The notes under the pieces are model-generated. The model saw nothing but the letters and a program-made list of their open reading frames with translations, did not search any database and was not told the origin of the DNA. DNA of 37,587 bases, from contig PHCU01000022.1 of assembly GCA_002842345.1 (NCBI GenBank), positions 1-37,587 of the forward strand, written 5' to 3'. Each line of letters begins with the position of its first letter. Within the stretch, counting starts at the first letter, position 1. The DNA comes from Betaproteobacteria bacterium HGW-Betaproteobacteria-12. Its GTDB lineage: Bacteria; Pseudomonadota; Gammaproteobacteria; Burkholderiales; Rhodocyclaceae. The translations under genes were made by a program, and so were the position numbers. Shown here piece by piece: positions 17,076 through 24,631 of the stretch.

Positions 17076-18033
17076 GCGCGCATCAGAAGTCGCCAACGGC
17101 AGACATGTTGCTGTCGTTGGCGCCGGCCTCGTCGGCGCGGGTTGGGCCATCGTATTTGCGCGGGCTGGCCTAGAGGTGCGGATTTTTGATTCAAACGAAA
17201 AAATTGCTGCAGGGGTAATGTCATTCATTCAAATGCAGCTTGTTGAGATGGAGCAATACGATCTTATTGATGACCCATCTTCTGTGCTCAAGCGCCTTAG
17301 CGTTTCGCCTTCACTTGCTCATGCCGTGCAAGGTGCGATTTACATACAAGAGTCGGTACTTGAGCGCGTTGAAATTAAACGTGACGTAATGAGCCAGTTG
17401 CAAAGTGTTGTGGCTCGTGATGTGGTCATTGGTAGTTCGACTTCGGGGATTGGTGCTTCTCGCTTTACTGATGGCATGCCAATCGCACCGCAGGTGTTGG
17501 TCGTTCATCCGGTGAATCCACCGCACTTGGTTCCGGTGGTTGAGCTTGTGCCTTCACCAGCAACTTCTGAAGCAGCATTGAATTTCGCAAAGGAAATCAT
17601 CGCATCTGTAGGCCAGTCCGTAGTTCTCGTGAATAAAGAAGTTGAAGGTTTCGTTCTGAATCGCCTTCAAGGCGTCTTGCTACGCGAAGCCTGGAGCCTA
17701 GTTCAGGATGGGGTGGCAAGTTGTGAAGATATCGACAAGACGGTCCGGGATGGCTTGGGGTGGCGCTGGGCATTTATGGGGCCGTTCGAAACTATCGATC
17801 TAAACGCACCAGGCGGCGTGGCAGACTATGCTATCCGATTAGGGCCGCTGTATCAGTCTATTGCTGCTTCGCGCACCCACGAGTCACCGTGGCAGGACGA
17901 TTTGATTCGTCAGGTCGAGACTCAGCGCCGGCAAAAATTGAAAGTTAAAGATTTAGCAGTTCGCCGCGATTGGCGCGACAAAATACTTATGGCGTTCGCT
18001 CGTGATCGCCGCAAGTGGCTGGAGGCGGAATGA
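17068..18033 (+). CDS. 3-hydroxyacyl-CoA dehydrogenase-family NAD enzyme (lambda-crystallin/L-gulonate dehydrogenase type)
   Basis: 321 residues, the size of the single-function subgroup that includes L-gulonate 3-dehydrogenase and carnitine dehydrogenase. N-terminal Rossmann motif GAGLVGAGWAIVFARAG with the following acidic Asp in RIFDSN, which favours NAD. Then STSGIGASRF, the catalytic-His block LVVHPVNPPHLVPVVELVP, EGFVLNRLQGVLLREAWSLV and the C-terminal helical domain with GLGWRWAFMGPFETIDLNAP. GAGG stands a few bases before ATG. It overlaps the SDR gene by ATGA. In this context a dehydrogenation of a secondary alcohol next to the HisD-type enzyme is likely; the substrate is unlikely to be a CoA ester because no acyl-CoA genes accompany it. 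Confidence 0.9.
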   Translation: MNKRASEVANGRHVAVVGAGLVGAGWAIVFARAGLEVRIFDSNEKIAAGVMSFIQMQLVEMEQYDLIDDPSSVLKRLSVSPSLAHAVQGAIYIQESVLERVEIKRDVMSQLQSVVARDVVIGSSTSGIGASRFTDGMPIAPQVLVVHPVNPPHLVPVVELVPSPATSEAALNFAKEIIASVGQSVVLVNKEVEGFVLNRLQGVLLREAWSLVQDGVASCEDIDKTVRDGLGWRWAFMGPFETIDLNAPGGVADYAIRLGPLYQSIAASRTHESPWQDDLIRQVETQRRQKLKVKDLAVRRDWRDKILMAFARDRRKWLEAE

Positions 18034-18836
18034 CCGCATCGAAACACAGCGTTTATCCGGTGAGCGCGGAAGAGGCGTTGCCGCGTACTCCGTCTTTCCG
18101 GCTGGATGGTCGCAAGGCTTTGGTCACCGGGGCAGGTAGGGGTATTGGGTTGGCCGCTGCGGTAGCGCTTGCTGAGTCGGGCGCAAGCGTTACCCTTGTC
18201 GCGCGTTCTGAAAACGAACTCAAGGCAGCATGCGAAGCCATTAGTGGTATCGGTGGTAACGCTGACTATCTTGTGCTGGATGTTACCAATTCGGAAGAGG
18301 TCAGTCGGCAGGTTGAAGCGAAGGGGCCTTTTCAGATATTGGTCAATTGTGCTGGTATGAATCGCCCGAAAGAGCTTGTCGAGGTTACGGACGAAGATAT
18401 CGACGCCATATTGGCTCTCAACGTTAAAGCTGGGTTCTACGTGGCACGTTCAGTCGTCAAGGGGCTCATTTCGGCGGGCTTGCCAGGATCAATTATCAAT
18501 GTTTCATCGCAGATGGGACTCGTTGGTAGTCCCCGACGAACCCTATATTGCGCGAGCAAACATGCCGTCGAAGGCATGACCAAAGCTTTGGCTTGGGAAA
18601 CTGGTCGTTATGGAATACGAGTAAATACAGTCTGTCCGACGTTCATTGAAACTGCTTTGACCGAAGGTATGTTCAAAGATGAAATATTTCGTGATTGGGT
18701 GACAAGTCGTATTGCATTGGGTCGTGTGGGGCGTACAGACGAGACCATGGGGGCTATTGTATTTCTAGCAAGCGATGCTTCAAGTCTCGTAACGGGCAGT
18801 GCCTTGATGCTTGATGGTGGCTGGACCGCTGTCTAA
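18030..18836 (+). CDS. short-chain dehydrogenase/reductase (SDR)
   Basis: Classical SDR, 268 residues from ATG 18030 (GGAGGCGGA just upstream; overlaps the previous stop as ATGA). The GTG at 18015 is less likely. Cofactor motif TGAGRGIG, NCAGMN for the central strand, catalytic Ser in INVSSQMG, YxxxK in YCASKHAVEG, and the C-terminal GSALMLDGGWTAV. About 25 residues precede the Rossmann fold, slightly longer than usual. It completes a three-dehydrogenase operon. Described hps clusters likewise have HpsN plus two further dihydroxypropanesulfonate dehydrogenases, HpsO and HpsP, but whether this gene and the previous one correspond to those cannot be settled by eye. Confidence 0.92.
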   Translation: MTASKHSVYPVSAEEALPRTPSFRLDGRKALVTGAGRGIGLAAAVALAESGASVTLVARSENELKAACEAISGIGGNADYLVLDVTNSEEVSRQVEAKGPFQILVNCAGMNRPKELVEVTDEDIDAILALNVKAGFYVARSVVKGLISAGLPGSIINVSSQMGLVGSPRRTLYCASKHAVEGMTKALAWETGRYGIRVNTVCPTFIETALTEGMFKDEIFRDWVTSRIALGRVGRTDETMGAIVFLASDASSLVTGSALMLDGGWTAV

Positions 18837-18873
18837 ATCAGATTGGATATTCTTCATAAGGATTAGGGGCTGA

Positions 18874-19275
18874 AGACCTGATGAGGCTGATCGCTTGCTG
18901 AAGTCCTTTGCCACCGCCCGGCGGTGGCCAAAGCGCGGGTACGCCATCGTCCGCTGTGCACTGGATTTGGGGCTCCGTGCCGGCGAAATTGCCCGTCTCA
19001 TGATCAGCGACGTCGACTGGCATGTAGGCACGGTGATGCTGCGTGGCACGAAATCGTTGCGTCACTACATCCTGCCGTTGCCGATAGAGACTGGGCAGGC
19101 GTTGGCTGATTATCTGCAACATGAACGCCCACACACCAGCAATCCGGGGATCTTCATCCGTTGCCAGGGAGAGCGCGATCAACCGATTTCGTCGATGGCG
19201 ATCCAGAAGGTGATCAAACGAGCCGGCCGCCGAATTGGCCTGATACATTTCAGCGCGCATGCGCTGCGCCGCTAT
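18874..19275 (+). pseudogene. tyrosine recombinase remnant, catalytic part
   Basis: A frame without proper start encodes the first half of a tyrosine-recombinase catalytic domain: YAIVRCALDLGLRAGEIARL with the first Arg, GTVMLRGTKSLRHYILPLPI with the beta-strand Lys, and SAHALRR as the His-x-x-Arg box. After LRR the family sequence stops, so the second His/Trp box and the Tyr are missing, and upstream a stop at 18871-18873 cuts off the N-terminal domain. The spacing and words match the recombinases that occur in threes in IS-like trio (RIT) elements. It lies 37 bases after the SDR stop, marking the end of the catabolic block. Confidence 0.75.
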
Positions 19276-19390
19276 TCCGAGTTCCGAACTATGCCGAGCG
19301 TGACCGCATGCGCGCTCGAGAGCAAGCTGCCAGCGGTGGTTCTGGGGCGAACGCACGCCGGCATCTCGGCATAGTCCAGAGCTTCGGCCC

Positions 19391-19480
19391 TTAAAGTTCC
19401 TTGAGGAACGCCAGCAATTGGTCATCCGGCTGGAAGCGGCCAGGAGTGACGTCGTGTGGCGTGCCTTCGGAGTCGGTGTT
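19391..19480 (-). pseudogene. possible C-terminal tail of another tyrosine recombinase
   Basis: On the minus strand, TPHDVTPGRFQPDDQLLAFL followed by KEL and a stop resembles the C-terminal tail (GRYxPxDxLLAFLxxL) that I associate with one class of transposon-borne tyrosine recombinases. Only about 25-30 residues match; sequence before it does not. It lies opposite and next to the other recombinase remnant, consistent with a degraded multi-recombinase element. Assignment rests on memory of the motif. Confidence 0.35.
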
Positions 19481-19726
19481 GCCCAACTCACCACGGATGC
19501 CATTGATCGGTGGAAAATGCCACATCGCCAACAGATTGGCTCGCGCTCTCACCACTTCTGATTTGTAGATTCCGATACTAAATCGGTAGTCAGCCCAGAC
19601 ATGCTTAAGCACGAAAATCGTGGTCGGTAATTGATGCTTGCTTGCCCCCACGTCTCACTATTAATTCATAGAATCGCGGGCAAGGAGTTTGCTTTAGACT
19701 CTAAATATTCCATTCTGCGCAACGCG

Positions 19727-21457
19727 ATGAAAAGAGTCATGAGCATAAAAAAGAGCATCGTCCAACGTTACTTGATTCTCTCGGTGCTCGCCGCAACGCT
19801 CCCGGTATTAGCGATTGGGCTGCTCTATGACCGATTCACCAGCAATGCACTTGAACAATTGCTCGGTGAGAAACTTTCGACGCACCTGACAGCAACTGCG
19901 AACCGACTGGGAGCCTATGTCGAAGCGCGTCGCTATCAACTTGAGACGTTGGCCAACTACCCAGGGATCTCGGCATTTGCCAATGCTGGCAACCATGAGG
20001 CCGGCGACGAGAAAAACGACGCAATCGGGGAACTGCTGCAAATCGAATCCGATCTGCCGGATCTTTACGGAATACTTTTCTTCGACGCCGACGGTCGCTT
20101 ACAACGTGTCGTGCCTGGACAGGCAGCATCCGGCCCACCTTACTGGAATGATCGAACTTTCGAAACAGCACGGTTGCCGATCACGAATCTTGGAGAGATC
20201 CAGATTATTGGTCCGATGCCAGCCAGCGATGGCGATTCCGGCTGGATGCTGCTGCGCCATCCCCTATATGGGCGCCAAGCTGATCAGGTGATCGGTTACA
20301 TCGCTCTGCATCTTCGCCTTGCCTCGCTTACGGAACAACTTGGCTCAACCGCTGCGGTTGGTACGCTGCATCCATTGCTGCGTACGCCGGCCGGTGATTT
20401 CAACACAGTCGGCAGGTCGGTCGTCCCCAAAGGCCAACTAATCGCCGGACCAGAAATACTGCCAAATTGGCAACCGCTCCTTGAGGTCGAGTCAACTGGC
20501 CTGCTCAAGACCTTTGCCCTCGAACGTCGCGCGCTTTTTGTCGCGATGCTGGTCAGTGCTGCACTCATCACATTTCTCTTTTATCGCCTCTCGCGGGTTC
20601 TGCGCAAGCGAATCGGCCTCCTTCTAAGCGGCGCTGAAGCGATTTCTTCGGGGGATCTCGACCACCAGATTGCCGAGTCCGGGGGCGATGAAATTGCGAC
20701 TGTTTCGCACGCCTTCAACACCATGTCCGGCAAGCTCAAGGAATACCTCGGGCGCGCCGTTCGCATGGAGAAACTGGCGGTGCTCGGTGAATTCGCGACT
20801 GGCATTGCTCATGAGATACGCAATCCGCTGGCGGCCATCAAGACCAGCGTCCAGGCACTGGCGCGGCGCGAACAAGACCCCAGACGCACGCAGTTGCTGA
20901 GCGAAATGGCGGGAGAGATCGACCGTCTGGCGCGGGTGGTCAGCGATCTTGTCGATTTTGGCCGGCCGCGTGCACCATCGCCCGGCACAGTGCCAGTTAG
21001 CGAGTTGTTCAGCCATGTCGCGGCAATCATCGAGCCGGAAGCCTTGGCGCGCGGGCTGGATTTTAGCTGCCAGGGCAATCCCAACCTCGAATTATGGTTC
21101 GACCCGGATCATCTGTTACAGATCGTTCTCAATCTGGCGCTTAACGCCGTGCAAGCGACACCACCTGGTGGAGCCGTGCAGTTGCGCGCTTCCGCCGCCA
21201 ATGGTCAGGTTGCCGTCGAAGTCAGCGACACCGGCAGCGGCATTCCGGCCGAGCTCCTGGAGCGAGTCAGTGACCCCTTCTTTACTACCAAGACCAAAGG
21301 TGTCGGCCTCGGCCTGAGTATTTCGCGCCAGTTGTGCGAGTTGAATGGTGGCCGCCTGCATATTGACAGTTCGCCGGGTCGCGGTACCGTGATCTACCTC
21401 CTTCTTCCCGCAGCAAGAGCTAGCCATGCAAGCAATGCCGACCATCCTGATCATTGA
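19727..21457 (+). CDS. membrane sensor histidine kinase
   Basis: Two-component kinase, 576 residues from ATG 19727 (ATG 19739 is equally possible; neither has a good ribosome-binding site, while the TTG-type starts further up precede any conserved part). A first membrane helix (YLILSVLAATLPVLAIGLL), a periplasmic region of about 250 residues probably of the Cache type (LYGILFFDADGRLQRV), a second helix (FVAMLVSAALITFLFY), a HAMP segment, then the kinase core: H-box GIAHEIRNPLAAIK with His362, N-box NLALNAVQATPPGG, VSDTGSGIP and FFTTKTKGVGLGLSIS. Its last 32 bases overlap the response-regulator gene. It presumably senses the compound handled by the downstream operon. Confidence 0.93.
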   Translation: MKRVMSIKKSIVQRYLILSVLAATLPVLAIGLLYDRFTSNALEQLLGEKLSTHLTATANRLGAYVEARRYQLETLANYPGISAFANAGNHEAGDEKNDAIGELLQIESDLPDLYGILFFDADGRLQRVVPGQAASGPPYWNDRTFETARLPITNLGEIQIIGPMPASDGDSGWMLLRHPLYGRQADQVIGYIALHLRLASLTEQLGSTAAVGTLHPLLRTPAGDFNTVGRSVVPKGQLIAGPEILPNWQPLLEVESTGLLKTFALERRALFVAMLVSAALITFLFYRLSRVLRKRIGLLLSGAEAISSGDLDHQIAESGGDEIATVSHAFNTMSGKLKEYLGRAVRMEKLAVLGEFATGIAHEIRNPLAAIKTSVQALARREQDPRRTQLLSEMAGEIDRLARVVSDLVDFGRPRAPSPGTVPVSELFSHVAAIIEPEALARGLDFSCQGNPNLELWFDPDHLLQIVLNLALNAVQATPPGGAVQLRASAANGQVAVEVSDTGSGIPAELLERVSDPFFTTKTKGVGLGLSISRQLCELNGGRLHIDSSPGRGTVIYLLLPAARASHASNADHPDH

Positions 21458-22808
21458 CGACGAAACCGGGCTCGTTAGCTCGTTGACCTTTGCGCTCGAA
21501 GAAGAAGGCTACAAGGTTTATAGCGCGGCAACCGGAGAAAGCGGACTGCAGGCGATTGCTGACCTGCACCCTGATCTGGTGCTGCTGGATTTGCGGCTCC
21601 CGGACCGCAGTGGGCTCGATGTGCTCGAAGTTATGCCACGAGAAGGCGGCGAGCCACAAGTCATCATGATCTCCGCTCACGGCGATACGCGGGCAGCAGT
21701 CAAGGCGGTAAAAATGGGAGCAGCCGACTATCTGACCAAGCCTTTTGACCTCGACGACCTGCTGCATACCATGCGAACGACCCTCGAACGTGGCCGGATG
21801 GCCAGCGAAATTAAATTTCATCGGCGTGCCGCGCTGCGCCATGATGGATTGATCGGCGAGAGCAGCGCCATGCGCGACCTGTCTGCGACCGTCACCCGCA
21901 TTGCCGCGAGCAGTACCACCCGCATTCTGGTGCTTGGCGAATCCGGCACCGGCAAGGCACTGGTCGCCAGAGCCATTCACGCCGGCAGCGCGCGGGCCGG
22001 CGGCCCCTTCATCGAGATCAACTGCGCCTCGCTGCCTGAACAATTGATCGAGGCCGAACTGTTCGGCGCCGAAAAGGGGGCATATACAGGTGCGCATCAA
22101 CGCCGGGCGGGATTGGTTACCTTGGCCGACAAGGGCACGCTTTTCCTCGACGAGATCGGCGAAATGCCGTTAGCGCTGCAAGCCAAGCTGCTGCATTTTC
22201 TCGAGAACGGTCAATACCGGGCGATCGGCGCGTCTCGCTCGCTGCAGGCCGATGTCCGCGTCGTCGCTGCCACCAACCGCGATCTGGCCGGCGAAGTGGC
22301 AGCCGGGCGTTTTCGTGAAGATCTCTACTACCGCATCAATGTCATCTGCCTGAATATTCCCGCTTTGCGCAGTCGTGGCGAGGATGCCGCCCACCTGGCT
22401 GAGCACTTCGCCCACCGGTTCGCCCACGAGGAAGGCGTGCAGCCGATCCGGCTCGCTGCGCCGATCAAAGCGCTGCTGGCGGCCTATCGCTGGCCGGGCA
22501 ATGTGCGCGAGCTGAAAAACCTGATCGAACGCCTGACCATTCTCTACCCGGGGCGTGAAATCGGCACCACCGAACTTCCCCCAGAGATCGCCCGCGCACC
22601 CATCGCCGTCTTGTCGCCTGCCACTGCCGTACCAACTTCGCTCTCAGGTGAGCCGGCGTCAATCGGCGATGCACTAGCCTGCACTGAACGCGAATTGCTA
22701 CTTGCCGCGCTACGCGAAAACGGCGGCCACAAAGGCCACGCCGCCGATACTCTGGGTATTTCGCGGCATGCCTTCAAGCGGCGCCTGCAGCGGCTGGGCA
22801 TTCAGTAA
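21426..22808 (+). CDS. NtrC-family sigma-54 response regulator
   Basis: 460 residues in the standard order: receiver domain (Asp11-Asp12, phosphoacceptor Asp55 in LVLLDLRLPD, Lys105), AAA+ sigma-54 activation domain (Walker A GESGTGKA 171-178, sigma-54-contacting GAYTGA 218-223, Walker B TLFLDEIGEM, arginine-bearing REDLYYRINVICLNIPALRS), and a Fis-type helix-turn-helix at the C-terminus (HAADTLGISRHAFKRRLQR). GAYTGA has Tyr for the more common Phe, a tolerated variant, and Walker A ends in Ala rather than Glu. It overlaps the kinase gene, hence a cognate pair. A sigma-54 promoter lies 340 bases downstream with inverted repeats between, so the next operon is the obvious target. Confidence 0.95.
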   Translation: MQAMPTILIIDDETGLVSSLTFALEEEGYKVYSAATGESGLQAIADLHPDLVLLDLRLPDRSGLDVLEVMPREGGEPQVIMISAHGDTRAAVKAVKMGAADYLTKPFDLDDLLHTMRTTLERGRMASEIKFHRRAALRHDGLIGESSAMRDLSATVTRIAASSTTRILVLGESGTGKALVARAIHAGSARAGGPFIEINCASLPEQLIEAELFGAEKGAYTGAHQRRAGLVTLADKGTLFLDEIGEMPLALQAKLLHFLENGQYRAIGASRSLQADVRVVAATNRDLAGEVAAGRFREDLYYRINVICLNIPALRSRGEDAAHLAEHFAHRFAHEEGVQPIRLAAPIKALLAAYRWPGNVRELKNLIERLTILYPGREIGTTELPPEIARAPIAVLSPATAVPTSLSGEPASIGDALACTERELLLAALRENGGHKGHAADTLGISRHAFKRRLQRLGIQ

Positions 22809-22954
22809 AGGGCTGTGCCGCAAACGCCTCACAGAGACATGGCTGCATCCCGGCCGATCTAAAACTGGGTATCAGGCACTCACTGCTCCGTACAGCGCTA
22901 CACATTCGGCTGGGGACGGCTCGTCCTCTCGGCAACTACGATCAATCACGCAAG

Positions 22955-22977
22955 TCAAACCGCTCCATTCGGTTTGA
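22955..22977. repeat. 8-bp inverted repeat downstream of the regulator gene
   Basis: TCAAACCG and CGGTTTGA pair perfectly around a 7-base loop. There is no T-tract, so it is either a weak terminator for the regulator mRNA or an additional binding site upstream of the sigma-54 promoter. Confidence 0.5.
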
Positions 22978-22992
22978 TCGCATGAACTTAGC

Positions 22993-23049
22993 GAGCGGGA
23001 TCCGCTCACCTACCCGATGGCGCGCTCATCATTGAGCGCTTTCCGCTCA
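22993..23049. promoter_or_regulatory. TGAGCG inverted-repeat cluster, candidate activator binding sites
   Basis: Three overlapping or adjacent dyads: GAGCGG-3-CCGCTC (22993-23007), GCGCTCA-4-TGAGCGC (23022-23039) and TGAGCG-5-CGCTCA (23033-23049). They share one half-site and lie about 100-155 bases upstream of the -24 element, a typical distance for upstream activating sequences bound by NtrC-type regulators. Confidence 0.6.
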
Positions 23050-23146
23050 GGCAAGCCCTCAACTGGTCGCGCCCGACCTCTCCAGTCAAACCTCACTCCC
23101 CGCGAAAGCCCCGTCCAGCAAGAGTTTTCGGCGTGAGCGCCGGTGC

Positions 23147-23162
23147 TGGCACAGCCCTTGCC
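23147..23162 (+). promoter_or_regulatory. sigma-54 (-24/-12) promoter
   Basis: TGGCACAGCCCTTGCC matches TGGCACG-N4-TTGCW with exact spacing (10 bases between GG and GC). The predicted start near 23174 leaves a leader of about 70 bases before ATG 23243. The NtrC-type regulator gene is just upstream. Confidence 0.8.
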
Positions 23163-23242
23163 ATACATCCTCCGCAGGTGCCTGAACTTTGCCATTCGCG
23201 ATCAAAATAGGCGATGTCATGTACCTGCCCTTGGAGGAGAAG

Positions 23243-24622
23243 ATGTTCCATTCATTTCACGCTGTTGTGACGTTTACTGCCCGCCTGATGGCTGCTGCCT
23301 TGCGCTGCTGCTGGTTGGTGCTGCTTGCCTGGCCGCTTGCCAGCCAGGCGCGGGTTGAATTCGGTGCACTGCCCGGCCAGGCCGATGCCACAGTTGGCTG
23401 CCTGTTTCCACTGGCGGGCCGGGCGGCTATTTACGGCCGCGACAGCATCGCCGGTATGAAGCTGGCGCTCACCGAGTTGGCCGCTGAAGCGCAGCCGGAA
23501 AAGGCGCCCAAGCTTCGCATACTGGTTGAGGATGATCGCTCCAAAGCCTCGGTGGCGACGCGTATCGCTGAAAGTTTCATCATCCGCGACAAGGCCCGTT
23601 TTCTTTGCGGTGTCGTCAGCTCCGGTGTTGCGCAAGCCGTAAGCAGGGTAGCGCGCGACCGTCAGGTAATCATGGTCGGCACCGACCATGCCTCGTCGCG
23701 CCTCACCATTGAGGATTTCCACCGCTACTACTTCCGCGTATCCAACGATACCTACACGTCGATGGCTGCAGGGGCACGTTACCTGGCCGACCTGCAGAAG
23801 AAAAATAAATGGCGGCGGCTAGCCTTCATCGGACCGGATTACGATTACGGCCATATCGCCTGGCGTGACTTCGAAGATTCGCTAAACCGCGCCGGCGTCC
23901 ACTACGAAATGGTTGGCCAGCTTTGGCCACGTCTCTACGAACCCGATTACACGCCTTACATTGCCGAGCTACTGGCGGCCAAGCCAGACGTGGTGGTTAC
24001 GGCCCTGTGGGGCGGCGACTTCATCGCTTTTCTCAAGCACGCAATGTCTTCCGGGCTACTCGAAAAAACCCGCCTCGCCAATTTCGATACAGGCGGCAAT
24101 TTCGATGTGCTGGCTTCGCTGGGCGATCAACTGCCAACGGGACTAATTCTCTCGGCAAGACATCACAACAACTGGCCGGATACCGCCCGTAACCGCAAAT
24201 TTGTCGAAGATTTTCATCGGCTCGAAGGGCGTTTTCCGACCTACGCTGCAGAAGGTGCCTATGCAGGAATCATGGCTATCGGCCGGGCCATGCAGTTAGC
24301 GGGGCGGCATGCCAGCAACGAGAAGCTGATCATGACGCTGGAAGGGTTGCATATGTCGCTGCCTGAGGATCCCGAGGGCTACGTCTCGCATATCGATCCA
24401 GAAACGCACCAGATCGTCCAGGCGCAAGCCATTGGCGAAGTGATACCGAACACAGCCTATCCACCAGCCAAGGCCATGCTCGGACATTGGGTTGTCTATC
24501 GCGCCGAAGAACTACAGCCGCCGCTCGACCTCGTTCGCTCCCGCCGCGGCCGTGCGCACACTGATCGTAGTGACTTTACCCGTTCCACCGCAACACCTTC
24601 ACCACCCATACCTACCCAATAG
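23243..24622 (+). CDS. periplasmic substrate-binding protein 1 of sigma-54 operon
   Basis: Type-1 periplasmic-binding protein, 459 residues from ATG 23243, chosen because GGAGGAG stands a few bases before it and a signal peptide follows directly (hydrophobic CCWLVLLAWPLASQA). Starts at 23189 or 23219 would bury the signal. Mature part: VGCLFPLAGRAAIYGRDSIA, LCGVVSSGVAQAVSRVARD, VMVGTDHASSRLT-like region, RRLAFIGPDYDYGHIAWRDF, ANFDTGGNFDVLASLGDQLP. The C-terminal 40 residues (SRRGRAHTDRSDF onward) are a Ser/Thr/Pro-rich tail not usual for the family. First gene of the operon. It is clearly different from the second binding protein that follows after 9 bases. Confidence 0.9.
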   Translation: MFHSFHAVVTFTARLMAAALRCCWLVLLAWPLASQARVEFGALPGQADATVGCLFPLAGRAAIYGRDSIAGMKLALTELAAEAQPEKAPKLRILVEDDRSKASVATRIAESFIIRDKARFLCGVVSSGVAQAVSRVARDRQVIMVGTDHASSRLTIEDFHRYYFRVSNDTYTSMAAGARYLADLQKKNKWRRLAFIGPDYDYGHIAWRDFEDSLNRAGVHYEMVGQLWPRLYEPDYTPYIAELLAAKPDVVVTALWGGDFIAFLKHAMSSGLLEKTRLANFDTGGNFDVLASLGDQLPTGLILSARHHNNWPDTARNRKFVEDFHRLEGRFPTYAAEGAYAGIMAIGRAMQLAGRHASNEKLIMTLEGLHMSLPEDPEGYVSHIDPETHQIVQAQAIGEVIPNTAYPPAKAMLGHWVVYRAEELQPPLDLVRSRRGRAHTDRSDFTRSTATPSPPIPTQ

Positions 24623-24631
24623 GAGTCATTC

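Larger units (their letters stand above)
22809..23242. other. 434-bp regulatory intergenic region
   Basis: Contains a hairpin (22955-22977), the TGAGCG inverted-repeat cluster (22993-23049), the -24/-12 promoter (23147-23162) and the leader with GGAGGAG before ATG 23243. The first 145 bases after the regulator stop hold nothing recognised. Confidence 0.7.

Noticed and set aside
18895-19374. Intact integrase gene
   Set aside because: The catalytic domain stops after the HxxR box, the Tyr is missing and the N-terminal half is cut by a stop.
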